Below are positions 1 through 6,066 of a stretch of 48,728 bases of DNA, one piece after another. The notes under the pieces were generated by a model, which made no database searches, was not told the origin of the DNA, and saw only the letters and a program-made list of their open reading frames with translations. The stretch spans positions 1 to 48,728 of the forward strand of contig PALV01000014.1 of assembly GCA_002706685.1 (NCBI GenBank), in the 5' to 3' direction. The stretch is from Gammaproteobacteria bacterium (GTDB lineage Bacteria > Pseudomonadota > Gammaproteobacteria > Pseudomonadales > Pseudohongiellaceae). Both the position numbers and the translations under genes were made by a program. The stretch's first letter is position 1. Each line of letters begins with the position of its first letter.

Positions 1-441
1 AAACTGATCCCAGGCGCCGGCATCAATGACTACATGAGCGTCTAGCGAGGCTTCATGCTCACCCATTTGCCAGCAATGCACATGATGAACATCAACCACG
101 CCTTCGATCCTGGTGAGTACCTGAATGACAGCGTCCGTATCAATATTCAAAGGGCTCCCCAACATCAATGTTCTGATACTTCCACCGATTTCTGTCAGGC
201 CAAGATAAAGAATATAGCTTGCGATGACGATGGTAATGACAGGGTCAACCCAGCGCAGGTCGTAGAGCAGGATGAAAACACCGCCAATGATCACAGCAAC
301 TGATGCGAGCGCATCGGACAGATTATGCAGAAACAGCGCACGGATGTTGACGCTGTCTTTCTGCATTGAATAGGTGAGCAAGGCTGTCAGCGCATCCACG
401 GCCAGAGCAATACCGCCAAGCCAGATTGTAATCCCCCCATT
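1..441 (-). pseudogene. C-terminal fragment of a cation diffusion facilitator (CDF) metal efflux protein
   Basis: Reading the minus strand from about 441 down to base 1 gives an open frame that continues off the left edge. It shows the second half of a CDF transporter: a membrane segment (WLGGIALAVDALTALLTY), the metal-site motif H-x3-D in FLHNLSDA, two more hydrophobic segments, then the cytoplasmic domain with the family's VVDVHHVHCW stretch. CDF proteins export Zn, Co or Cd in exchange for protons. The N-terminal half (transmembrane segments 1-3 and the first HxxxD) is absent: homology stops at about 441, where the frame runs into the end of a toxin remnant without any good start codon. 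I therefore read it as a 5'-truncated relic in a decayed island, not a working pump. An internal restart at the Met before QKDSVN would still lack half the protein. Confidence 0.75.
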
Positions 442-478
442 TTGAGGGCGAATTATTAGTAGAAACTTTATGCGGCCA

Positions 479-643
479 TCAGCAACTGCCTCGGCGGCAC
501 ACCTTCAGCTCATCCCTATCAATGTTGGATCGCTCGCTTTTCTTGAAGCCAAACAGGAAGAACCAGCGCCCTGCCATTTTCGTTGCTACAATCGTTCTGA
601 CACCACCGCGTTTGCCCTGACCTGGTAGCGCAACCCGCTTCTT
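479..643 (-). pseudogene. RelE/HigB-type toxin remnant
   Basis: The minus strand encodes KKRVALPGQGKRGGVRT followed by IVATKMAGRWFFLFGFKKSE and RSNIDRDELK, the typical core of small RelE/ParE-superfamily toxins of the type found beside Xre-like antitoxins (R-x-GQGKxGGxR, then WxFxFGFxKxERxNI). The N-terminal third is missing: the frame begins exactly where a separate 43-codon ORF ends. After DELK the frame becomes unrelated and stops. The expected C-terminal residues (AEAVADGRI) reappear in the +1 frame at about 472-498 and run on into the CDF fragment. This indicates at least one deletion or frameshift plus a recombination junction. No antitoxin gene follows. Assignment to the family is from motif recognition; loss of function is inferred. 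Confidence 0.65.
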
Positions 644-773
644 AACAATGTTTTAGCCGCTTCTCGATATTCTCGGTACGCTCGCCGGTTTCGATGGCGC
701 TGGAACTGGCCACTGCACGCAGGATACGCTCGCGGGAGACCGACACCTTGTCTGAGTCATTCTTACGAACCAT
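642..773 (-). CDS. Small 43-aa ORF fused at its end to the toxin remnant
   Basis: An ATG at 773 is preceded by a usable ribosome-binding site (CGGAG about 9 bases upstream) and by a perfect TATAAT on the minus strand at 806-811, although no good -35 lies at the right distance. The product begins MVRKNDSDKVSVSRERILRA and is hydrophilic and probably helical. The last codons (LKHC, stop) overlap the start of the RelE-like remnant by two bases, so the ORF probably ends at a recombination junction and its natural C-terminus is lost. I do not recognise the family with certainty. The position next to a toxin relic suggests, but does not prove, that it came from a toxin-antitoxin or cassette gene. 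Confidence 0.4.
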   Translation of the reverse strand: MVRKNDSDKVSVSRERILRAVASSSAIETGERTENIEKRLKHC

Positions 774-1170
774 AGGGATTACTCCGGAACACTGTTAACA
801 GGCTCATTATAACCCCAAGCAAGCATACCGTCCTGTCAGCAAGCAGGAGCGAAGTCGGTATCGACTTTTCCAGACGGCAATCTTTACACCAGAGGTCCAA
901 TACGGATATCGCAAGGCAAAGTCGCTGGCCTGATGTACTAGCATCAAGGCTGTACGTCTGTTCCTGACTTGAGCGCGAGAAATACTTATAATCACAAAAA
1001 CCTGTGTAATTTCACTACGGTTTTGACCCGACTTTTGTGCCCAAAACTGTGACCAAAGTTGAGAATCGGCTTAAAATGGGCCTTCAATCAAAAGTACGCA
1101 TTCTTTTTAATATCAATGCTTTACAATTAATCCCGATTAACGCAAACTGACGATTCTTTACCGGAACCCA
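774..1170. other. Non-coding stretch inside the element end
   Basis: No convincing gene lies here. A 62-codon open frame on the minus strand (807-995) has no ribosome-binding site and low-complexity Arg/Leu-rich composition, so I reject it. The stretch from 1000 to 1140 is more AT-rich than its surroundings. One plus-strand promoter-like sequence is present at 964-992 and is listed separately. The first part of a tRNA that should precede base 1171 is absent. Confidence 0.6.
964..992 (+). promoter_or_regulatory. Candidate sigma-70 promoter reading toward the tRNA fragment
   Basis: CTGACT (964-969), 17 bases, then TATAAT (987-992): ten of twelve consensus positions with ideal spacing. The predicted start is near 999. 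No protein gene follows before the tRNA-Arg fragment and its terminator at 1216-1256, so a transcript would be a short non-coding RNA of about 250 bases. It may also be a chance match in AT-rich DNA. Confidence 0.35.
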
Positions 1171-1215
1171 CTCCTAAGGGGCAGGTCGCAGGTTCGAATC
1201 CTGCCCGGGGCACCA
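1171..1215 (+). other. 3' half of tRNA-Arg(CCU): attachment-site (att) remnant
   Basis: From 1171 the sequence follows the tRNA plan exactly: anticodon loop CTCCTAA (1171-1177, anticodon CCT), a 5-base stem arm, a variable loop, T-arm GCAGG-TTCGAAT-CCTGC (1188-1204), acceptor arm CCGGGGC (1205-1211), discriminator A and encoded CCA (1213-1215). The 5' half is missing: GCCCCGG, required to pair with the acceptor arm, is not found in the preceding bases, and the sequence before the loop does not form a proper anticodon stem. Integrases that target tRNA genes leave the original 3' half and its terminator at one end of the island and a rebuilt intact tRNA at the other. The tRNA-Arg(CCU) gene (argW in E. 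coli) is a known target. The intact copy and the integrase should lie to the left of this window. Confidence 0.85.
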
Positions 1216-1256
1216 AATAAAAACGGGTCATCCAGACGGATGACCCGTTTTTATTT
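1216..1256 (+). terminator. Rho-independent terminator of the original tRNA-Arg gene
   Basis: Two perfectly complementary arms of at least 18 bases (1216-1233 and 1238-1255) enclose the loop AGAC. The stem carries A-runs on the left and T-runs on the right, so it can stop transcription from both sides. It directly follows the tRNA CCA end and also lies just beyond the stop codon of the convergent phhB gene at 1307. Confidence 0.9.
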
Positions 1257-1306
1257 GCGCCTTGGGTAGCAGATGAGAACATGCCGGTTTGACTGTCCTT
1301 AAACCC

Positions 1307-1672
1307 TCACTCCCCCGCATAAACCAAATCAGTCTTGGCAGCCATAATGTAATCATTCCGGCGCAACCCTCCCGCAGTGTGCGTCCACCAAGACACAGTC
1401 ACCCTGCCCCACTCTATCAGCAGGGAAGGATGATGGTTTTCTTTCTCTGAGATATCTTTTACGTCGTTAGCGAATTGAATCGCCTCAACAAAATTGCTGA
1501 ATCGGTAGGTTTTAACAAGCTTTCGCACACCAGACTCAGGCTCCCTGCTCCAACCGGACAGAGCACCGAACAGTCCATCCTCTTCAGTCAGGTCCATCTC
1601 TTCCGTCTGGCGTTCGCAGGGCTCGCAATTCTGGCGGCCAAGATCACGATCCTCATCATTATCAGTCATCAT
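1307..1672 (-). CDS. phhB: 4a-hydroxytetrahydrobiopterin dehydratase (pterin-4-alpha-carbinolamine dehydratase)
   Basis: The enzyme dehydrates 4a-hydroxytetrahydrobiopterin so that the pterin cofactor of phenylalanine hydroxylase can be recycled; it acts in the cytoplasm. The 121-residue product carries the family core near residues 58-110: FSNFVEAIQFANDV, then the active-site ENHHPSL, VTVSWWTH and GGLRRNDYIMA with the final AKTD. The N-terminal CEPCE segment (about residues 16-20) is also typical. The start is either of two adjacent ATGs (1672 or 1669). The acidic stretch MTDNDEDRDL before CEPCE is slightly longer than usual. No phenylalanine hydroxylase gene is adjacent, so here it is a stand-alone gene. 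Its transcript probably ends at the bidirectional terminator 1216-1256. The enzyme assignment is firm; the pathway role is from family knowledge. Confidence 0.92.
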   Translation of the reverse strand: MMTDNDEDRDLGRQNCEPCERQTEEMDLTEEDGLFGALSGWSREPESGVRKLVKTYRFSNFVEAIQFANDVKDISEKENHHPSLLIEWGRVTVSWWTHTAGGLRRNDYIMAAKTDLVYAGE

Positions 1673-1771
1673 GTCTACTACCCCTGGTGGGCTTGCGATT
1701 CATTTCCTGACAAGACTTCAGCGGGCCATGCTGCCCAACGCCAAGGGGCGCCGGACAGCAGGTGTTGAAGT

Positions 1772-2422
1772 TTATGAATTATTAATCGTAGCGATGTTCT
1801 CTGCCACGAACAAATGATCTTCGAACATTTCCTCAGTCATCGTGCCGCTGATGACAACTTCATCGCCAACATCGAGCTGAAGATAACCCACATTATCCAG
1901 AGCGTCATAACCCAGCTCGTCAACTTCGACGATCATCAAACGACCATCAGAGTTCAGGACAATTTCCTCCTCCAGAGGCTCAACCGCAGTGATGGTGCCC
2001 TGAATAGTCGCGTCACCATCCATGATCGGGTCTACGACAGTAACAATGGGGTCAAAGAAGGCAAATGCCTCCTCATCAACCGGGCTGGCGTAAAAATAGG
2101 AGTTGATGGACTCAACGTAAACGCTACTTGCCTCGATCGTGGTCATCTCAAAGAAATCGTCATCAATCAGGCCGTTGACCACAACTTTGTCGCCTTCCAT
2201 CAACTTGTACCCATCTGCATCACGATCACCATCATCCATTTCTACCGTGACAGAGGCACGCCCATAATCCAGCAGAAATGAGTCCGCAGTGACCGACTCG
2301 ACCGTGCCACTCAGGCTGATCCAGGTGTCGTCTGGCTGCAGATAAGGGGATTGAGTTTGGGCTGCCGCTGCAGCAGAAAACATAAGGGCACTAATAGCAC
2401 TCATTAGCTTAAACTTTTTCAT
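1772..2422 (-). CDS. Periplasmic protein with two tandem OB-fold (YgiW/YdeI-like) domains
   Basis: The product has 216 residues. A signal peptide (MKKFKLMSAISALMFSAAAAAQ) is followed by two related domains, roughly residues 34-105 and 138-213. Each follows the pattern (I/L)xGTVxxVxxxxFxLxx, an acidic loop, LxxGDxVVxxG and VExxS or AENI, as in the small bacterial OB-fold stress proteins YgiW and YdeI. Both domains are strongly acidic, with runs such as DDGDRDADG and LEEEIV, which could suit binding of metal or cationic ligands; that is inference. A strong ribosome-binding site (AGGAGG) lies a few bases before the ATG at 2422. The gene is divergent from msrA, with an AT-rich intergenic region of about 210 bases. 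The usual protein of this type has one domain, so the duplication is notable. The exact ligand is unknown. Confidence 0.7.
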   Translation of the reverse strand: MKKFKLMSAISALMFSAAAAAQTQSPYLQPDDTWISLSGTVESVTADSFLLDYGRASVTVEMDDGDRDADGYKLMEGDKVVVNGLIDDDFFEMTTIEASSVYVESINSYFYASPVDEEAFAFFDPIVTVVDPIMDGDATIQGTITAVEPLEEEIVLNSDGRLMIVEVDELGYDALDNVGYLQLDVGDEVVISGTMTEEMFEDHLFVAENIATINNS

Positions 2423-2633
2423 GACAACCTCCTATCGCCTGTAAACGATTATTGGAACTAATGGTTTGTCGATGAAAAGCCTTACAAGAAATATTTTTAT
2501 TGTCAAATCGTCGAAAAATATTATTACAAATCGAATGCGCCCATCAGCCTGCCAGCCTCTGTCTGGAACAAATCGATTCATAAGCGGTCAAATAAAAAAA
2601 GCAAAAATTTATATTGACCCCTTTAATTGCATT

Positions 2634-3281
2634 ATGAGAGAAAGCGATTGTCACATTAAGGCACTCACGTACTTTACTGGCACGGCATTACTGATACTCG
2701 CCCTGGGCATCCGTGGAACGGCCCATGCCCAAAACACTGATCCCCAGTCATCCGATACGGCCATAGCGACGTTTGCAGGCGGCTGCTTCTGGTGTATGGA
2801 GCCACCCTACGACGAGCTGGACGGTGTAATTTCAACAACGTCAGGCTACATTGGTGGATCAGTCAAAGACCCCAGCTACGAGCAGGTATTAACCGGGCGC
2901 ACTGGTCATGCTGAAGCTGTGCAGATTGAGTACGACCCCAGTCAGATCAGCTATGAACGTCTATTGGAAGTCTTCTGGCGAAATATCGACCCACTGGACG
3001 CTGGCGGCCAGTTCTGTGACCGTGGCAGTCAGTATCGCAGCGCCATTTTTTATCATAATGATCAGCAGAAGCAGTTAGCTGAGGCTTCACGTGAAAAGCT
3101 AAATACTCAGGCTGGACTCCCCGGGCCTATTGTTACCGAAATTGTTGCGGCTGATATTGACGATTTCTATCGCGCAGAAGATTATCATCAGAACTACTAT
3201 CAGGAAAATCCGATCAGGTACAAGTTCTATCGCTGGAACTGCGGACGCGATGCGAGGCTTGAAGAGTTGTGGGGTGAGTAG
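2634..3281 (+). CDS. msrA: Peptide-methionine (S)-S-oxide reductase, exported form
   Basis: MsrA reduces the S-epimer of methionine sulfoxide in oxidised proteins. The catalytic motif GCFWCMEPPYDELDGV is present (about residues 47-62 of this start), as are GGSVKDPSYEQV, the TGHAEAVQIEYDP stretch, FWRNIDPLDAGGQFCDRGSQYRS and a late Cys in RWNCGRDAR that can act as the resolving cysteine. I chose the ATG at 2634 (215 aa) because it gives a clean signal peptide ending THAHA-like (RGTAHA-Q). The same frame stays open upstream to a TTG at 2466, but that extension is basic, AT-rich and unlike the family. No clear ribosome-binding site precedes 2634. Export to the periplasm is inferred from the signal peptide; most MsrA proteins are cytoplasmic. 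Confidence 0.88.
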   Translation: MRESDCHIKALTYFTGTALLILALGIRGTAHAQNTDPQSSDTAIATFAGGCFWCMEPPYDELDGVISTTSGYIGGSVKDPSYEQVLTGRTGHAEAVQIEYDPSQISYERLLEVFWRNIDPLDAGGQFCDRGSQYRSAIFYHNDQQKQLAEASREKLNTQAGLPGPIVTEIVAADIDDFYRAEDYHQNYYQENPIRYKFYRWNCGRDARLEELWGE

Positions 3282-3309
3282 TGTTTAAGGGCAACATGCA
3301 ATAAATGCC

Positions 3310-3909
3310 TCACCTGAAGGTGGGCAAATGCAGATCCCAGCGTAGCGCTGCTATACGAAGCACAACTACCAGCGCACCCCCGACCAGAAACGCAATCTGC
3401 TGTGACATACCAATCGCCTGCAGAACCAGATACAGAGTTATGCCTGCAATGGCAGCTGATGCATAAATCTCACGTTGCAGGATCAATGGAATACGCGCGG
3501 TTACCACGTCTCTCAGAACACCGCCGGCGACTCCCGTCATTGTGCCCATCAGCACGACAATCAGTGGAGGCACCTCTGCCAGCTCGGCAAGCCTGGCGCC
3601 TGACAGTGCAAACAGCGCGAGCCCAAAGGCGTCGGCAACACGCAGGCTCATTACCGGTGGTGGGCGGAATCTTACATAAGCAACGGTAAGCAAAGCCGAA
3701 AAAATGATGACCAGCAGATAACTGACATCTGCAATCCAGAAGATGGGGTGCCGATCAAGCAGGACGTCGCGCAAGGTACCGCCGCCCACTGCGGTCATGG
3801 TCGCAACAACGATCACACCCAGGATATCAAGGGCGCGGTCCCGAGCTGCGAGGACACCGCTGACGGCGAAGACTGCAATGCCGACAAGATCCAGAATGTA
3901 AAACAGCAT
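3310..3909 (-). CDS. TRIC-type/YicG family membrane protein (UPF0126)
   Basis: The product has 199 residues and six to seven hydrophobic segments, and holds the family's repeated motif twice: AVGGGTLRDVLLD (about residues 41-53) and GVAGGVLRDVV (about 128-138). This duplicated GGxxRD motif marks bacterial homologues of trimeric intracellular cation channels (E. coli YicG type), which conduct monovalent cations. The start is the ATG at 3909 or the GTG one codon earlier. Either way it lies within 1-4 bases of the stop of the upstream response-regulator gene (3914), so the two are very probably co-transcribed and translationally coupled. That links a channel-like protein to a c-di-GMP two-component operon, an association I do not know from elsewhere. 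Substrate is unknown. Confidence 0.8.
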   Translation of the reverse strand: MLFYILDLVGIAVFAVSGVLAARDRALDILGVIVVATMTAVGGGTLRDVLLDRHPIFWIADVSYLLVIIFSALLTVAYVRFRPPPVMSLRVADAFGLALFALSGARLAELAEVPPLIVVLMGTMTGVAGGVLRDVVTARIPLILQREIYASAAIAGITLYLVLQAIGMSQQIAFLVGGALVVVLRIAALRWDLHLPTFR

Positions 3910-3913
3910 CACG

Positions 3914-6061
3914 CTACTCGCTACGGATCACTCGCGCGGCCTCTGAAGCGCGCAGGACCAACTCCTGGACGGTATCAGCACCATCCAGAACAGACCACCC
4001 CACTGTGTAGTCGATGGTGTGCTCCTGCACGCTGACCCTATGATGCATGGCAACACGGGCCAACAGTCGATGATGATCCGGCGGTGACACATCAACCATC
4101 AATACTACAAAATCATCATCTCCGTAGCGGGCCATCAGGTCTGACTTGCGGAATGTGTCCCTGAGCACGCGACAGAACTCCAGCAATGCCCGGTCACCTG
4201 CCGCTGGGCCATGGTCTTCATTGAATTTCTTGAAGTTCACCAGATCAAACAAAAACAACGTGGCATGAGTGCCAGCGTCCTGAGCCAGCGCCAGCACATC
4301 GCGCGCACGAGCGTTAAAGCCGCGTCGATTCAACAGACCGGTCAAAGTGTCACGGTGTGCCACATAGTCTGAGGTCAGCTCATTCTCAAGCATTTGTGCC
4401 AACCGTTCCAGCTTCCACTTGCCACCCTCATTGAGTGTTCTTGGCTTACGATCGATCAGGCACAATGTGCCCAGCCGGGCACCACTGCCTGCATGAATCG
4501 GACTGCCCGCGTAAAAGCGTATGTAAGGCTCGCCGGTGACCAGTGCGGTCCCCCGGAATCGTTCGTCGTCCGTGGCATCGGCAACCACCATCACATCATC
4601 TCCACAGATGGCATGTGAGCAAAACGACACGCTTCGGGGAGTTTCGCGCGTTTCCAGACCGTGTGATGATTTGAACCACTGGCGTTCGCTGTCTACCAGA
4701 CTGAACAGGGCAATCGGCACATCAAACAGCCGTGCAGCCAATGCCGTCACCCTGTCGATTCGTTCATCTTCTTCGCTGTCCAGTATTTTGAGTGACCTCA
4801 AAACCTGCAAACGATAGGCTTCATCCTCATTACGTCCCTCACGCAGCCAATCCAGAACCGCACCACCGGGCATCGGGCGCGCGACATGAAAGCCCTGCGC
4901 CAGGTCGCACCCCATATTGCGCAAATATTCAAGTGTTTCAGCTGTTTCAATACCTTCTGCGGACGCATAGAGCCCCAGGCCGTGACCCAGTTCTATGATT
5001 GCCTTGATGACGGTACGCGACTCTTTGGAGCTGGCAGCCGTCATTACAAAAGACTTGTCGATCTTGATCTCAGAAAACGGCAGGCGAGCCAGCTGGACCA
5101 TTGATGAATAGCCCGTACCAAAGTCATCGATCGAAAGGTGAAAACCCTTCATCCGTAAACGGGTAAGAACATCCAGGGAGCTGATCGGGTCGTCCATGGC
5201 GCAGGTTTCGGTCAGTTCCAGAATTATTCGCTCGGGTGCAATACCCAGACTCTGGCAATAATCGTCCATTTGTTCAAACAACTTCAGATTACCCAGGGAA
5301 CTGGCAGAAATATTGAGAGACAGCGTAACGTTCTTCAGGCGTCGGCGCAGGTAATCATTGTCAGCCGTTTTTTCCAGCGTGCCAGGCAGTGCAGCCAGCC
5401 AGCTGAGCGCCTGCTGCATGACCGTCTCGGTCAGTTCATCAATAAGACCATGTTGCTCAGCCAGTGGAATAAACTCATTTGGACCTACTGTTCCACGATC
5501 TGGGTGCTGCCAGCGCGCCAGTGCTTCAAATCCCGCCAGCGTGCTGTTGCGGCAATTCACCTTGGGCTGATAAACCACGGTAATCTGGCCCTGGGAAATG
5601 GCCTGACGCAGTTCGTCCACGTCGACCTGATTCTCCTGAGCACCCTGATCGCTCACGGTTTCATTATTCTCATACCAGCCATGGCGTTTTGGAGCCTTCA
5701 GGAAAGACTTAAGACTGGCGGCAGAGAACGGTTTGGGAAGCACACCCGCGATATGCAAGCCATGCTCTGAGGCAGACCGGGCTGCGGCCTCCAGCACTCG
5801 CCCGCCTACACCACTGGTGATCACTATATCCGCATCGCAGCCCATACGCGCGAGTTCGACCATGACCTGAACGCCGTCCATATCTGGCATCACAAGATCC
5901 AGAGCAATATAGTCAGGCGCCCAATCCTGCACCATCTCGAAGAACTCACCGGGACTGTCCGTGCTTCGGGTCTCGACCCCTGCTGAGCTGGCGATGGTCA
6001 CGATGGTTTTCGCAGTCAGCGGATCGTCGTCGAGAATCAGTAATCGGATACTTTTAGTCAC
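3914..6061 (-). CDS. Response regulator with EAL, GAF and degenerate GGDEF domains
   Basis: Domains in order in 715 residues: receiver (about 5-125; acidic LILDDDP, phospho-acceptor region YIALDLVMPDMDG, TSG, LPKPF), EAL (about 150-395), GAF (about 425-555) and GGDEF (about 565-715). The EAL domain keeps the metal and catalytic set (FEALARW, LNISASS, ELTET, DDFGTGYS, IKIDKSF, AEGIET, AQGFHVARP), so c-di-GMP phosphodiesterase activity is predicted. The GGDEF domain reads ARYGDDDF: the second glycine is Asp and the Glu is Asp, so cyclase activity is doubtful and it may act as a GTP-sensing module. The start is GTG at 6061 with AGAGGA upstream. Only 5 bases separate it from the kinase gene, its likely phospho-donor. 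Substrate and family facts are established; the pairing is inferred. Confidence 0.9.
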   Translation of the reverse strand: MTKSIRLLILDDDPLTAKTIVTIASSAGVETRSTDSPGEFFEMVQDWAPDYIALDLVMPDMDGVQVMVELARMGCDADIVITSGVGGRVLEAAARSASEHGLHIAGVLPKPFSAASLKSFLKAPKRHGWYENNETVSDQGAQENQVDVDELRQAISQGQITVVYQPKVNCRNSTLAGFEALARWQHPDRGTVGPNEFIPLAEQHGLIDELTETVMQQALSWLAALPGTLEKTADNDYLRRRLKNVTLSLNISASSLGNLKLFEQMDDYCQSLGIAPERIILELTETCAMDDPISSLDVLTRLRMKGFHLSIDDFGTGYSSMVQLARLPFSEIKIDKSFVMTAASSKESRTVIKAIIELGHGLGLYASAEGIETAETLEYLRNMGCDLAQGFHVARPMPGGAVLDWLREGRNEDEAYRLQVLRSLKILDSEEDERIDRVTALAARLFDVPIALFSLVDSERQWFKSSHGLETRETPRSVSFCSHAICGDDVMVVADATDDERFRGTALVTGEPYIRFYAGSPIHAGSGARLGTLCLIDRKPRTLNEGGKWKLERLAQMLENELTSDYVAHRDTLTGLLNRRGFNARARDVLALAQDAGTHATLFLFDLVNFKKFNEDHGPAAGDRALLEFCRVLRDTFRKSDLMARYGDDDFVVLMVDVSPPDHHRLLARVAMHHRVSVQEHTIDYTVGWSVLDGADTVQELVLRASEAARVIRSE

Positions 6062-6066
6062 AACTG

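Noticed and set aside
806..839. Strong minus-strand promoter for the 43-aa ORF (TGTCAG with ATTATA)
   Set aside because: The -10 box is perfect but the -35-like hexamer lies 22 bases away, too far for sigma-70.
807..995. 62-codon minus-strand open frame in the island end
   Set aside because: No ribosome-binding site and no recognisable product; chance frame.
1141..1215. Complete tRNA gene
   Set aside because: The 5' acceptor arm GCCCCGG, D-arm and proper anticodon stem are missing; only the 3' half is present.
2466..2633. N-terminal extension of MsrA from the TTG at 2466
   Set aside because: AT-rich, basic and not conserved in type; it would bury the clear signal peptide that starts at 2634.
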